Shown here piece by piece: positions 53,659 to 62,752 of a stretch of 64,000 nt of DNA; the first letter of the stretch is position 1; the number at the start of each line of letters is the position of its first letter. Source of the DNA: Actinophytocola gossypii (GTDB lineage: Bacteria; Actinomycetota; Actinomycetes; Mycobacteriales; Pseudonocardiaceae); contig NZ_JAFFZE010000014.1 in assembly GCF_025165815.1 (NCBI RefSeq), positions 62,001-126,000 of the forward strand, read 5' to 3'. Position numbers and translations under genes: made by a program. The notes under the pieces were generated by a model that did no database searches, had not been told where the DNA came from, and was given only the letters and a program-made list of their open reading frames with translations.

Positions 53659-54291
53659 TCAGGTTCGTTCGAATTCCCGGCGCAGCCCGGCGAACAGGGT
53701 CTCGGTCGCGGCGCGGGCCGTGGCGACGACGGACTCCGACAACCAACGCGTGTCGCTGCGGCGGAGGGCTCGTTCGTCCAGTTTCAGGTCGGTCAGCTCG
53801 CCCCGGCCGCCGACCGTGGCGACGACCAGGCCGTCGGGGGACTCCGCGCTCTGCTCGGCGTCGGCCATGAGGTCGCGCAGCGCCAGGAGCGACGCGCGCA
53901 ACGCGGCGAGGTCGGGTGGGTCGACCGAGGGGCGTCCGTCCAGGCTCGGCAGCGGCGGGGGCAGCGCGGCCCTGCGGTCGAGTTCGGCGAGCACCGGACC
54001 GAAGACAACGTCGACCGGGCCGTGGGCACGGTGTGTTCCGAGCATGGGGCGGACCAGGTCGTGCACGGGGTCGGCGGCGAGGTCGCGGGCCTCGTCGGCG
54101 GTCAGCACGATCGTCCGGGCCAGCGCGTCGGCCTCCGACCCGAACACCCGCGGGTCGAGCGCCACGTCCACCAGCTCGCCGCGGGGGCCGACGGTGACCT
54201 CGACGAGGTCGTCGGCGGACACGGCGGTCATCCGGAACCGCTCGAGTTCGTCGCGGGCCTGAACCAGCCGGTCGACCATCGTCGAGTCCAT
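53659..54291 (-). CDS. YbaB/EbfC-like protein, duplicated domain
   Basis: 210 residues with two YbaB/EbfC-like halves. The first runs from ARDELERFRMTAVSADDLVEV through VGPRGELVDVALDPRVF; the second from about 140, with SPDGLVVATVGGRGELTDLKLDERALR. Each half has the characteristic 'T-V-G-x-x-G-E-L-x-D-(V/L)' strand pair and following helix. Typical EbfC is about 100 residues and binds DNA as a dimer, so one chain might act as a built-in dimer; that is inference. Similar proteins lie near type VII secretion or DNA-processing genes elsewhere, but there is no such neighbour here. Confidence 0.75.
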   Translation of the reverse strand: MDSTMVDRLVQARDELERFRMTAVSADDLVEVTVGPRGELVDVALDPRVFGSEADALARTIVLTADEARDLAADPVHDLVRPMLGTHRAHGPVDVVFGPVLAELDRRAALPPPLPSLDGRPSVDPPDLAALRASLLALRDLMADAEQSAESPDGLVVATVGGRGELTDLKLDERALRRSDTRWLSESVVATARAATETLFAGLRREFERT

Positions 54292-54354
54292 CCGCTCAGC
54301 ATGGTGGAACGGCGGCCGTGGCGACGGCCGGTGACACCTAGCTGACAGGCGGGG

Positions 54355-55032
54355 TCAGGGCAGCTTCCAGTCGATGGGCTGGGCGCCCTGGCTCTCCAGC
54401 AGCTCGTTGGCGCGGCTGAACGGCCGGGAACCGAAGAAGCCGCTGCGTGCCGACAGCGGGCTGGGGTGCGCGGACTCGATGCACGGCACCGTCCCGAGCA
54501 GCGGCTTGAGGTTCCGTGCGTTGCGGCCCCACAGGATCGCCACCAGCGGCCCGCCCCGCGCGGCGAGTGCGCGGATGGCCTGCTCGGTGACCTCCTCCCA
54601 GCCCTTGCCCTGGTGGGAGTTCGGCCGGCCGGGCTCCACGGTGAGCGCGCGGTTCAGCAGCAGCACACCGTTCTCGGTCCACCGGGACAGGTCGCCGTTG
54701 GCCGGCGGCGGGTACCCGAGGTCGGTGCCGTACTCCTGGTAGATGTTCACCAGGCTCTTCGGCAGCGGGCGCACGTCCGGTGCCACCGAGAAACACAACC
54801 CGATCGGGTGACCGGGCGTGGGGTACGGGTCCTGCCCGACGATCAGCACGCGCACGTCGGCGAACGGCTGCTGGAAGGCACGCAGCACGTGCTCCCCGGC
54901 CGGCAGGTACGTCCGTCCGGCGGCGATCTCGGCGCGGAGGAACTCGCCCATCGCGGTGATCCGGTCGGCGACCGGGGCGAGCGCCTCGGCCCAGCCTGCT
55001 TCGACGATCTCGGACAGGGGTCGTGCCGTCAC
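54355..55032 (-). CDS. ung: Uracil-DNA glycosylase, family 1
   Basis: 225-residue repair enzyme excising uracil from DNA. Water-activating motif [18 protein letters not shown] with the catalytic Asp, and the minor-groove loop [21 protein letters not shown] with the His. Length normal. GTG 55032. It precedes thiL in the core order, here with a gamma-carbonic anhydrase and a GNAT gene between. Confidence 0.97.
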   Translation of the reverse strand: MTARPLSEIVEAGWAEALAPVADRITAMGEFLRAEIAAGRTYLPAGEHVLRAFQQPFADVRVLIVGQDPYPTPGHPIGLCFSVAPDVRPLPKSLVNIYQEYGTDLGYPPPANGDLSRWTENGVLLLNRALTVEPGRPNSHQGKGWEEVTEQAIRALAARGGPLVAILWGRNARNLKPLLGTVPCIESAHPSPLSARSGFFGSRPFSRANELLESQGAQPIDWKLP

Positions 55033-55055
55033 AGCGGCAGACCCTATCGGGTCGC

Positions 55056-55577
55056 TCAGGACAGGCGGCGCAGCCCCGCCTTGTACGGGGCGATCCGCGC
55101 CACGTAGTTCGCCACGATCGCGGCGACCAGCTCGGGGGCCACCTCGTGGTTCTCCCGCACCCGCGCCGGCACGCCGAGCGCCATCCGGCGGGCCGGCAGG
55201 TGACCGTCGAACGACATCACCGCGCCCGCGCCGAGCACCGAGCCGTCCTCCAGCACGGATCCGTTGAGCAGCACCGAGCCGGACGCCACCAGGCAACCGG
55301 TGCCGATCGTGGCGCCCTCGATGTGCGCGTTGTGCCCGACGGCCGAGTCGGGGCCGATCCGGGTCGGGTGCCACTCGGTGCAGTGCACGATCGTGCCGTC
55401 CTGGACGTTGGTGCGCTCCCCCACCCAGATGCCGCCCGAGTCGCCGCGCAGCACGGCCGTCGGCCACACCGACGACTCCGCGGCGAGGTGCACGTTGCCG
55501 ATCACGACCGCATCGGGGTGCACGTAGGCGTCCGGGTGGATCGTCGGCTCGTGCTCGCCTAGCGCGTAGATGGGCAC
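55056..55577 (-). CDS. Gamma-carbonic anhydrase family protein
   Basis: 173-residue left-handed beta-helix protein of hexapeptide repeats (for example [20 protein letters not shown]). The zinc-ligand histidines are present in [10 protein letters not shown] and VGHNAHIEG. It may be a real carbonic anhydrase or one of the many CaiE/PaaY-like relatives with little activity. ATG 55577 lies inside the end of the GNAT gene upstream (overlap of 19 bp). Trimeric assembly is typical. Confidence 0.92.
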   Translation of the reverse strand: MPIYALGEHEPTIHPDAYVHPDAVVIGNVHLAAESSVWPTAVLRGDSGGIWVGERTNVQDGTIVHCTEWHPTRIGPDSAVGHNAHIEGATIGTGCLVASGSVLLNGSVLEDGSVLGAGAVMSFDGHLPARRMALGVPARVRENHEVAPELVAAIVANYVARIAPYKAGLRRLS

Positions 55578-56035
55578 GCGACCTCCTCCAGCGGCTTGCC
55601 GAGGTGCACGCTCAGCGGCTCGTCCGCGTAGTGCCCGAACCGGGGCGCCTCGGTGTACCCGGACGACCGGTACAGCGCGATCGCTTCCGGCTGGCGGAGG
55701 CCGGTCTCCAGCACGAGCCGACGGTGCCCGGCCAGGGCCGCGGTGCGCTCCAGCTCGGCGAGCATCGACCGGGCGAGGCCGCGGCCACGCGCGGCCGGGG
55801 TCACGTACATGCGCTTGAGCTCCGCGTCGCCGTCGCCGTGTACGCGCCAGCCGCCGCAGACGACCGGGGCGCCGTCGAGGTAGCCGACCAGGAACAGGCC
55901 CTCGGGCGGGGCGAACTCGGCCGGGTCGACCGGAGCCCGGTCCGGCGCGCCGTAGCGCACCACGTACTCCTGCTGCACCTCGGCGATCAGGGTGACCGCG
56001 TCCGGGTGGTCATAGGGCAACACATCGATCCGCAC
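55559..56035 (-). CDS. GNAT-family N-acetyltransferase
   Basis: 158 residues with [22 protein letters not shown] start, the acetyl-CoA loop [20 protein letters not shown] and [14 protein letters not shown] motif B. GTG 56035 is chosen because the conserved domain begins there; GTG 56086, overlapping the thiL stop, would add 17 low-complexity residues. Acceptor unknown. Co-transcribed with thiL and the carbonic anhydrase gene by spacing. Confidence 0.85.
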   Translation of the reverse strand: MRIDVLPYDHPDAVTLIAEVQQEYVVRYGAPDRAPVDPAEFAPPEGLFLVGYLDGAPVVCGGWRVHGDGDAELKRMYVTPAARGRGLARSMLAELERTAALAGHRRLVLETGLRQPEAIALYRSSGYTEAPRFGHYADEPLSVHLGKPLEEVACPSTR

Positions 56036-56082
56036 GGCCCGATCCTGCCCGCGACCGGACCGGCCGCGCCATGGGTTTTGCG

Positions 56083-57045
56083 TCACCGCCAGTGCTGCCA
56101 GCCCGGCGGCTTCTCGTACGGGAGGCCGTCGACGGTGACCCCGCCGCCCCGGCCGACGGTGCCGATCGTGACCCAGCCGTCCGGGACCTCCCTCGGGTCA
56201 GGGAACGTCGCCGCGAGCGCGTGGTCCTCGCCGCCGGTGAGCACCCAGTGCCGCGCGTCCGCGCCGAGCGCGGAGGCCACCTCGACGAGCCGCTGGTGGA
56301 CCTGGACCAGAGAGGTCCGCACGTCGATGGCCACGCTGGACTCCTCGGCGATGTGCGCCAGGTCGGCCAGCAGGCCGTCGGACACGTCGATCATCGCGGT
56401 GGCCCCGGCGAGCGCGGCCTGCGGACCGGCCGGGTACGGCGGCTCCGGCGCGCGGTAGGCGCCGACGACGGTCACCGGGGACCGGAAGCCGCGGCCGAGC
56501 ACGGCGAGCCCGGCCGCGGACCAGCCGAGCCGCCCGCACACCGCGACCACGTCACCGGGCATCGCGCCGCCGCGCGTGACCGGGGCGCGACCTTCGAGGT
56601 CGCCGAGCGCCGTGACGCTGATCACGATCTGGTCGGCGGCCACCACGTCGCCGCCGACGAGTCCGGCGCCCGCGCGGGCGGCCTCCTGCCACATGCCGGC
56701 GGCCAGCGCCTCGGCCACCCCCGCGTCGGTGGACTTCGGGCAGGCGAGCCCGACGAGGAGCGCGGTCGGCACCGCGCCCATCGCGGCGACGTCCGCCATG
56801 TTGACCGCGATCGCTTTGCGCCCCACGTGTTCCGGCGTTGACCAGTCCATCCGGAAGTGCACGCCCTCGACCAGGACGTCGGTGCTGGCGACCACGCGCC
56901 CGTCCGCGGCGGCCACCACGGCGGCGTCGTCACCCGGCCCGAGCAGCGTCGTGGCCGGCTGGCGGCGGCCGGCGGTGACGCGGCCGATGAGCCCGAACTC
57001 ACCGATGTCGGCCACGGTCTCCCGCGGTTCATCGCTGTCCGGCAC
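56083..57045 (-). CDS. thiL: Thiamine-monophosphate kinase
   Basis: 320-residue kinase making thiamine diphosphate from the monophosphate. Motifs: LLGPGDDAAVVAAADGRVV, STDVLVEGVHFRMDW, KAIAVNMADVAAMGA, VGGDVVAADQIVISV, and MIDVSDGLLADL, all in the PurM-like fold order. GTG 57045 is chosen for the GGAGGT box four bases upstream. Divergent from the Lrp-like gene. Part of the conserved ung-thiL-DUF3515-ddl order. Confidence 0.95.
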   Translation of the reverse strand: MPDSDEPRETVADIGEFGLIGRVTAGRRQPATTLLGPGDDAAVVAAADGRVVASTDVLVEGVHFRMDWSTPEHVGRKAIAVNMADVAAMGAVPTALLVGLACPKSTDAGVAEALAAGMWQEAARAGAGLVGGDVVAADQIVISVTALGDLEGRAPVTRGGAMPGDVVAVCGRLGWSAAGLAVLGRGFRSPVTVVGAYRAPEPPYPAGPQAALAGATAMIDVSDGLLADLAHIAEESSVAIDVRTSLVQVHQRLVEVASALGADARHWVLTGGEDHALAATFPDPREVPDGWVTIGTVGRGGGVTVDGLPYEKPPGWQHWR

Positions 57046-57148
57046 GACCACCTCCGATAGTCGGATCCCCAAACGATCGAGAACTGCGGTACCTTTTGCT
57101 GCTCACGTTCCTACCTCTAGAGGACTGTTCGACACGAAGGGGCGCGCC

Positions 57149-57382
57149 GTGGTCCACGCATACATCCTGATCCAAACGGAGGTCGGTCAGGCCGCCGCCG
57201 TCGCCGCGAAGATCGGGCAGATCGCCGGGGTGACCACCGCCGAGGATGTCACGGGCCCCTACGACGTGATCGTGCGCGCCGAGGCGGAGAACGTCGACCT
57301 GCTCGGCCAGCTGGTCGTGGCCCGGATCCAGAACGTGGACGGGATCACCCGAACGTTGACCTGCCCAGTGGTTCATCTCTGA
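57149..57382 (+). CDS. Lrp/AsnC ligand-binding (RAM) domain protein
   Basis: 77-residue protein consisting only of the ligand-binding domain of Lrp/AsnC regulators: HAYILIQTEVGQAAAVAAKI, VTTAEDVTGPYDVIVRAEAE and a ITRTLTCPVVHL end. No DNA-binding helix-turn-helix is present, so it is a stand-alone RAM domain and probably works by amino-acid-dependent oligomerisation. GTG 57149 follows GAAGGGG. It sits divergently from thiL and 19 bp before the DUF3515 gene, as in other actinobacteria. Confidence 0.9.
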   Translation: MVHAYILIQTEVGQAAAVAAKIGQIAGVTTAEDVTGPYDVIVRAEAENVDLLGQLVVARIQNVDGITRTLTCPVVHL

Positions 57383-57401
57383 CACCTGCTCTAGTAGAGG
57401 C

Positions 57402-57974
57402 GTGTCGGAACAGCAGCTGTCCCCGGTCGGGCTGCGGGTCGCGGTGGGGCTCGTCGTCCTGCTCGTGCTCGGCGTGATCGTGGCGAGCCGATTCGTCGGC
57501 GGCGACGACACGGACACGAGCGGCGAGACCGCCCAGACGTCCGCGGCACCCCGAACCGGCCCGGTGGCGTTGGTCACGGTCGACGCGCCGGGTGCCGGCT
57601 CGGCGGAGTGCCGGACGCTGACCGGCGCGCTCCCCGACGCGCTGCCCAACGCCGGCGACGCGCTCGACCGCCTGCCGCTCGCCGAGCCGGCCCCACCGGC
57701 GACCGCCGCGTGGGGCGACCAGGTCCGCGAGCCGGTCGTGCTGCGCTGCGGCCTGAACCGGCCGGCCGAGCTGACCCCGACCTCGCCGCTGCGCGTCATC
57801 GACGACGTCCAGTGGCTGGTGGTTCCCGGCGAGAGCGCCGCGACCTGGTACGTGGTCGACCGCGGCGTCTACATCGCACTGACCGTGCCAGAGCACACCG
57901 GGACCGGGCCCCTGCAGCAGATCTCCGCCACCGTCGCGTCCACGCTGGACCCCGCGCCGGTCCGGACCCGCTGA
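57402..57974 (+). CDS. DUF3515 membrane-anchored protein
   Basis: 190-residue protein with one N-terminal transmembrane helix (about 8-28) and an extracytoplasmic domain with LVTVDAPGAGSAECRTLTGAL, AAWGDQVREPVVLRCGL and a WLVVPGESAATWYVVDRGVY segment. This is the DUF3515 family, present next to ddl/thiL in Mycobacterium (Rv2980 from memory) and Streptomyces. Function unknown; a cell-envelope role is suggested only by location. GTG 57402 starts the frame. Confidence 0.85.
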   Translation: MSEQQLSPVGLRVAVGLVVLLVLGVIVASRFVGGDDTDTSGETAQTSAAPRTGPVALVTVDAPGAGSAECRTLTGALPDALPNAGDALDRLPLAEPAPPATAAWGDQVREPVVLRCGLNRPAELTPTSPLRVIDDVQWLVVPGESAATWYVVDRGVYIALTVPEHTGTGPLQQISATVASTLDPAPVRTR

Positions 57975-57983
57975 CGGCGTCCT

Positions 57984-58616
57984 TCACCGCACTATCCGGA
58001 TGTGGCGGACCCCGGTCCACGCGCGGCGTGCCCGGCCGCGCAACGGGCCGTCCGTGTTCGGGGCGAGCGGGAGCCCGGCCGACGCGGCGACTCGCTCGGC
58101 GACGCGCGGCACCGGAAGGTCGTCGGTCCACACGTGCTCGGCGAACTCCTCGCCGCGCAGCCGGTCCAGGCAGCCGTCCAGTTTGGCCACCGCGAAGCTC
58201 TCCCGCCGCAACGACACCTGCCCGGCGACGACGGACAGCGCGTGCCCGATCCCGCGTTCCCGCAGCCGGCGCAGCACGGTCTCCCGGGAGGCGAGCAGCG
58301 CGAAGTGCCGCACGTCGTGCCCCAGGTCGCGCAGCCGCCCGACGACCTCGGCGAAGTACCTCGGCTCGACGAGCGTCATCGGCGCGATGACCGGGCCGTC
58401 GTGGCGCCGCAGCACCAGGTCCAGCACCTCGACCACGCCCTGCCGCCACGCCGCGAGGTCCTGGAAGTCGCCGCGCAGCGTCCTCGGCATCGTCCGGTGC
58501 AGCCCGAAACCGACCTGCTCCGGGTCGCAGACGACGCTGCCCGGCAGCCGGCGGCGCAGTTCGAAGGCGGTCTGGGTCTTGCCGCCGCCGAACGGCCCGT
58601 TGAGCCAGAGCAGCAC
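57984..58616 (-). CDS. P-loop ATPase / nucleotide kinase-like protein
   Basis: 210 residues with a Walker A NGPFGGGKTQTAFEL at the N-terminus, VVCDPEQVG, and a later KLDGCLDRLRG region. It resembles small phosphotransferases of the chloramphenicol phosphotransferase/AAA_33 type (e.g. tunicamycin resistance TmrB-like: WLNGPFGGGKT), which might modify or tolerate an antibiotic, though that is inference from the P-loop alone. GTG 58616 overlaps the ddl stop by one base (TAGTG). Not part of the core order I recall from Mycobacterium. Confidence 0.8.
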   Translation of the reverse strand: MLLWLNGPFGGGKTQTAFELRRRLPGSVVCDPEQVGFGLHRTMPRTLRGDFQDLAAWRQGVVEVLDLVLRRHDGPVIAPMTLVEPRYFAEVVGRLRDLGHDVRHFALLASRETVLRRLRERGIGHALSVVAGQVSLRRESFAVAKLDGCLDRLRGEEFAEHVWTDDLPVPRVAERVAASAGLPLAPNTDGPLRGRARRAWTGVRHIRIVR

Positions 58617-59713
58617 TACCGCAGCCCGGTGCCCCGGGCCACGGCGGTGTCGACCAGCGTGGACAGCAGGGTCGGGTAGTCCATGCCGGTGACCGCCCAC
58701 ATCTTCGGGTAGGCCGACATCGGCGTGAAGCCGGGCATCGTGTTCAGCTCGTTGACGGTCAGCGTGCCGTCCGGGCCGACGAAGAAGTCGACCCGGGCCA
58801 GGCCCTGGCAGTCCAGGGCGCGGAACGCGGCCACCGCCGTCTCCCGCAGCCGCTCCAGCACCACGTCGTCGAGCTTGGCCGGGATGTCGAGCTCGGCGGC
58901 GTCGCTCAGGTACTTGGTCTCGAAGTCGTACCACTCCGGGCCGTCCGCGGTGATCCGGATCTCCGCCGGCAGCGACGCCTCGACCCGGCCGTCCGGGAAC
59001 TCCAGCACGCCGCACTCCACCTCGCGGCCGACGATCGCGGCCTCGACGAGCACCTTGGGGTCGATCTCCCGCGCGGCCGCGACCGCACCGTCCAGTTCGG
59101 ACCAGTCGGTGACCTTGGTGATCCCGGTCGACGAGCCGGCGCGGGCCGGCTTGACGAACACCGGCAGCCCGAGGCGTTCCCGCTGGTCGCCGGTCAGCGT
59201 CGCGGTGTCGCGGTCCAGCACCTCGTACCGGCCGACCGGGAGCCCTTCGGCGGCGAGGAGCTTCTTGGTGAACGCCTTGTCCATGACGACCGCGCTGGCG
59301 AGTACCCCGGCGCCGACGTAGGGCAGGCCCACCATCTCCAGCAGCCCCTGGATCGTGCCGTCCTCGCCGTAGGCGCCGTGCAGCACGGGGAACACCACGT
59401 CGACGCGGGACAGCACCTCGCCCTCGCGGCCGCGTTCGAGCACCACGAGGCCGGTCGAGGTCGGGTCGGCCGGCATGGTGAGCGCGGTGCCGCTGGTGAT
59501 CGAGGGCAGCGTGCTCCCCTCGATCCGCAGCCGGTCCGGGTCGGCCGGCCCGAGTACCCAGGCACCCTCCGGGGTGATCCCGACCGGCAGCGCCTCGAAG
59601 CGGTCCTGGTCGAGGTTGGCGAGCACGCTCGCCGCCGACACGCAGGACACCGTGTGCTCGCTGCTCCGTCCACCGAACACCACTGCCACGCGCATACGCT
59701 CTTGGCTGGCCAT
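58616..59713 (-). CDS. ddl: D-alanine--D-alanine ligase
   Basis: 365-residue ATP-grasp ligase making the D-Ala-D-Ala end of the peptidoglycan stem peptide. Motifs: [55 protein letters not shown] and the C-terminal [33 protein letters not shown]. The Lys-Tyr of ETKYLSD is kept, as expected for D-Ala (not D-Lac) ligases. ATG 59713, with the in-frame ATG 59695 as an alternative. In the core order it would lie next to gpsA; a 3-kb accessory patch separates them here. Confidence 0.96.
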   Translation of the reverse strand: MASQERMRVAVVFGGRSSEHTVSCVSAASVLANLDQDRFEALPVGITPEGAWVLGPADPDRLRIEGSTLPSITSGTALTMPADPTSTGLVVLERGREGEVLSRVDVVFPVLHGAYGEDGTIQGLLEMVGLPYVGAGVLASAVVMDKAFTKKLLAAEGLPVGRYEVLDRDTATLTGDQRERLGLPVFVKPARAGSSTGITKVTDWSELDGAVAAAREIDPKVLVEAAIVGREVECGVLEFPDGRVEASLPAEIRITADGPEWYDFETKYLSDAAELDIPAKLDDVVLERLRETAVAAFRALDCQGLARVDFFVGPDGTLTVNELNTMPGFTPMSAYPKMWAVTGMDYPTLLSTLVDTAVARGTGLR

Positions 59714-59763
59714 GGCGCTCGACCCTACTCGCCGCCGCTCGGCACGCAGCGCCGAACCGGGGC

Positions 59764-61161
59764 CTAGGGCGCGTCGCGGACCAGCTCGACGAGGACCGGC
59801 AGCGCGTCCCGCAGTTCGTCGCGGGAGCAGGCCGCGTAGCCGAGGGCGATGCCGAACCAGGTGGCCCGGCCGACGTGGTGGCGCGCCAGGCCGTCGAGCA
59901 GCAGGCGCCGGCCGAGCGCGCGGCGGACCAGGTCGCGCTCGACCTCGGCGGAGGACACCGGGACCACGACGTGCGCGCCCGCCTCGTCGCCGAGCACCCG
60001 GACCCCGCCGCGCACGAGCGTGTCGACGACCAGCGAGCGGCGCTCGGACAGCTCCCGGCGCAGGCGGCGCAGGTGCCGGCCGAGGTCGCCGCCGCGGGCG
60101 AACTCGACGACGACCAGCTGGCCGGCGGGTGCCGGGCTCGAGCCGGTGCGGTCGCGGTGCGCGAGGATCGCGGACACCACGCGCGGTGGGGCGACCATCC
60201 AGCCGACCCCGAGCGTCGGGGTGAGGATCTTGCTGGTGGTGCCGAGGTGCACCACGACGTCCGGGGCCAGGGCGGCCAGCAGCGGCAGCGGGGCCACGTC
60301 GTAGCGCAGCTCGCCGTCGTAGTCGTCCTCGACGACCAGCCAGCCGCGCTCGCGGGCGCGCTCCACGAGGGCGACCCGGCGGGCGGCCGACATGCGCCCG
60401 CCGAGCGGGTACTGGTGCGCCGGCGAGCAGTACACCGCGCGGGCGGCGGCCGGCACCGAGTCGATCACCAGGCCTTCCGCGTCCACGGGGGCCGGCACGA
60501 CGGTGAGCCCGGCCGCCCGCAGCGCGCCGACCGCCCGCTGGTAGCCGGGTTCCTCGACGGCGACCACGTCGCCGGGGTGGAGCACGGCGTTCGCCAGCTC
60601 GGCGGCGGCGTGGCTGGTGCCGGAGGTGGCGAGGACGGCGTCCCCGCCGTCCTGCCCGGACAGGGTCCCGACCCGCAGGCCGCGGTGGCGGAGCAGGTGC
60701 TCGGCGACCGTGGCGCGGTAGGCCGGCAGCCCGGCCCGGTTCGGCCGGACCATGGGTGCCACGTGCGCGGCGGCCCGCCAGGCCCGGCGCCAGGCGGCGC
60801 GGTCGATGCCACCGGCCCACGGGGAGCCGGGGGTGAGGTCGAGGGCGGTGACGTCGCCGGTGGCGCGGCGGGCGGGGCGGGTGGCGGGGCGGGGCGAGCC
60901 GGGTGGCTCGGTGGTGACGTAGGTGCCGGAGCCGTGCCGGCCGGCGATCCAGCCCTCGGCGTGCAGCTGCTCGTAGGCCGCGGCGGTGACGGTGCGGCTC
61001 ACTCCCAGCTCGCCGGCCAGCGCGCGGGTGGAGGGCAGGCGGTCCCCGGCGCGCAGGCGGCCGTCGCCCGCGGCGGCGCGGAGCTGTTCGGCGAGCTGGA
61101 CGGCGAGCGGGGTGACCGACGCGCGGTCCAGCGTCACCGGCAGCGCTGGGGTCTCCGGCAT
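59764..61161 (-). CDS. MocR/PdxR-type regulator (GntR-aminotransferase fusion)
   Basis: 465 residues: N-terminal GntR winged helix ([40 protein letters not shown]) joined to an aminotransferase-fold domain with the PLP lysine in [16 protein letters not shown] and [25 protein letters not shown]. MocR proteins sense PLP or amino acids and regulate vitamin B6 or amino-acid genes. It is divergent from a pyridoxamine-phosphate oxidase-like gene, the classical PdxR-style partner. ATG 61161. Three GTGGC half-sites between the two genes may be its operator. Confidence 0.92.
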   Translation of the reverse strand: MPETPALPVTLDRASVTPLAVQLAEQLRAAAGDGRLRAGDRLPSTRALAGELGVSRTVTAAAYEQLHAEGWIAGRHGSGTYVTTEPPGSPRPATRPARRATGDVTALDLTPGSPWAGGIDRAAWRRAWRAAAHVAPMVRPNRAGLPAYRATVAEHLLRHRGLRVGTLSGQDGGDAVLATSGTSHAAAELANAVLHPGDVVAVEEPGYQRAVGALRAAGLTVVPAPVDAEGLVIDSVPAAARAVYCSPAHQYPLGGRMSAARRVALVERARERGWLVVEDDYDGELRYDVAPLPLLAALAPDVVVHLGTTSKILTPTLGVGWMVAPPRVVSAILAHRDRTGSSPAPAGQLVVVEFARGGDLGRHLRRLRRELSERRSLVVDTLVRGGVRVLGDEAGAHVVVPVSSAEVERDLVRRALGRRLLLDGLARHHVGRATWFGIALGYAACSRDELRDALPVLVELVRDAP

Positions 61162-61165
61162 GGAA

Positions 61166-61211
61166 GTGGCCTTTCGGAAACGGCGACTCGTGGCCCTTCA
61201 AGGATGCCACT
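61166..61211. promoter_or_regulatory. Candidate MocR operator
   Basis: Between the divergent MocR and PNPOx-like genes: two GTGGCC half-sites (61166-61171 and 61190-61195, spaced 24 bp) and one inverted GCCACT (61206-61211). MocR/PdxR proteins typically bind direct repeats in such regions. Repeats are seen; binding is inferred. Confidence 0.45.
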
Positions 61212-61226
61212 ACCCCGGCGACGCTG

Positions 61227-61889
61227 GTGGACGTGAACGCACTGTCACCCACTGAGCGCAGCACGATCCGCCGGGGCAAGAAGCGGGCCGTGGCCGACCG
61301 CGGCGCACTGCACGCGGTGCTCGACGCCGGGCTGATCTGCCACCTCGGGTTCGTCGCGGACGGCGCGCCGGTCGTCCTGCCCACCGGCTACGGGCGGGAG
61401 GGCGACACGCTGTACGTGCACGGCTCGACCGGGGCGGCGAGCCTGCGGGCCGCGGCCGGGGGCGCCGAGGTGTGCGTGACCGTCACCCTGCTGGACGGGA
61501 TCGTCTACAGCCGGGCGGTGTTCCACTTCTCGGTGAACTACCGGTCGGCGGTGGTGCACGGCCGGGCCAGGGCGGTGACCGGGCGGGACGAGAAGCTGGC
61601 CGCGCTGCGGGTGATCACGAACCATCTCGCGCCGGGGTCGTGGGAGTACGCCCGCGAGCCCGACCAGCGTGAGCTGGCCGCGACAGCGGTGCTGGCGCTC
61701 GACCTGACCGAGGCCGCGGTGAAGATCCGCACCGGCCCGCCCGGCGACGAGCAGGCGGACCTGGACCGGCCGACGTGGGCGGGTGTGCTGCCGCTGCGGC
61801 GGTCCTGGGGCCCACCGGACCCGTGCCCGGAGCTGCCGGCCGGGGTGCCCGTGCCGGAGCACGTGACGAGCCGGCCGGGGCCGGGCTAG
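61227..61889 (+). CDS. Pyridoxamine 5'-phosphate oxidase-like flavoprotein
   Basis: 220-residue FMN-binding split-barrel protein. Segments [60 protein letters not shown] and [15 protein letters not shown] are the family pattern. It is often annotated as PNPOx-related; true substrate could be a flavin-dependent reductant. GTG 61227 follows a weak site. Divergent from the MocR gene and 4-bp overlap with the convergent cysteine dioxygenase stop. Confidence 0.88.
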   Translation: MDVNALSPTERSTIRRGKKRAVADRGALHAVLDAGLICHLGFVADGAPVVLPTGYGREGDTLYVHGSTGAASLRAAAGGAEVCVTVTLLDGIVYSRAVFHFSVNYRSAVVHGRARAVTGRDEKLAALRVITNHLAPGSWEYAREPDQRELAATAVLALDLTEAAVKIRTGPPGDEQADLDRPTWAGVLPLRRSWGPPDPCPELPAGVPVPEHVTSRPGPG

Positions 61890-62329
61890 GAGACGTTCCG
61901 CAGCGCCCGGTAGGCGGTCATCGTGCGGGTGGCCCGGTAGACGTGCAGGCTCACCGCCGGATCCGCGCCCTCGTTGCCGACCTCGTGCAGGTAGCCCGGG
62001 GCGAAGACCCGCGACTGGCCGGCCACCAGGCGGTGGGTGCCGCCGTCGCGGAGCACGTGCTCGGTCAGCTCACCCGAGACGATCGTGAAGGCGCCGACGG
62101 ACGGGCCGTGGTCGTGCAGGCCGGTGGCCTGGCCGGGGAGCCAGCTCATCAGCCACACCTCCTGCTCGGGCGTCCGGTGCACCAGGGCGGTGTACCGCTC
62201 GTCCGGGTCGTAGCGCAGCAGGTGCGCCCAGCTGGCGCGGTCCTCGGCGTACTGGCGGGCGATCAGGGCGGGATGCACGGTCGGGGCGGTGGTGGCGCGC
62301 GCGACGGTGTTCTCTGGCACGGCGAACAT
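61886..62329 (-). CDS. Cysteine dioxygenase family protein
   Basis: 147-residue cupin iron enzyme oxidising cysteine to cysteine sulfinate. The metal-ligand histidines are in GLHDHGPSVGAFTIVSGELTEHVLR (split by motif, H-x-H) and PGYLHEVGN, as expected. ATG 62329 gives the MFAVPENTV beginning common in actinobacterial homologues; the open frame continues upstream without a good start. Convergent with the PNPOx gene. Iron cysteine dioxygenase activity is inferred from family. Confidence 0.9.
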   Translation of the reverse strand: MFAVPENTVARATTAPTVHPALIARQYAEDRASWAHLLRYDPDERYTALVHRTPEQEVWLMSWLPGQATGLHDHGPSVGAFTIVSGELTEHVLRDGGTHRLVAGQSRVFAPGYLHEVGNEGADPAVSLHVYRATRTMTAYRALRNVS

Positions 62330-62516
62330 CGGGGTCGGAACCTTCTCGGGAGAACCAGCGGAGGACGGCGGCTCGATCACCGGGAGGGACAGCTCGTGGT
62401 CACGCCACCAGCAGACCACCCGGGCCGGCGGCGGGCAACACCGCCCACGATGTGGGAGCGTGCCGGGGCCAATCCGGTTCGGCGGCCGCTCCGAAAACCT
62501 GTCGAACGTCCAGCAC

Positions 62517-62737
62517 GTCACCCACGACCTGCCCGCACCCGGCCCCGACCGCGACTACCAGGCCTGGAAGATCGGCGACGGCGCCGTCCGCTCGGCCGGC
62601 CTGCTCCCCGACGGCGGCACCACCACCCTCGCCGTCGACGACCTCGGCCAGGCGGACCTGATCGGCATCACGATCGAGCCCACCGGCGGCTCCCCCGACC
62701 CACGATGGACCCGGTCATGCGGTTCCCTCTCGCCTGA
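62517..62737 (+). pseudogene. Frameshifted remnant of anti-sigma factor RskA (C-terminal part)
   Basis: Translated fragment VTHDLPAPGPDRDYQAWKIG, VRSAGLLPDGGTTTLAVDDL and ADLIGITIEPTGGSPDP matches the extracytoplasmic C-terminal domain of RskA anti-sigma factors; the typical C-terminus TMDPVMRFPLA-stop follows in the next reading frame, so one base is missing near 62698-62703. The N-terminal zinc-binding part and any sigma gene are absent. The region between the cysteine dioxygenase start (62329) and here (about 190 bp) shows nothing else. It looks like a decayed gene, though a sequencing error in the run of C bases could explain the frameshift alone. Confidence 0.75.
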
Positions 62738-62752
62738 CCGCGACCGACCGGG

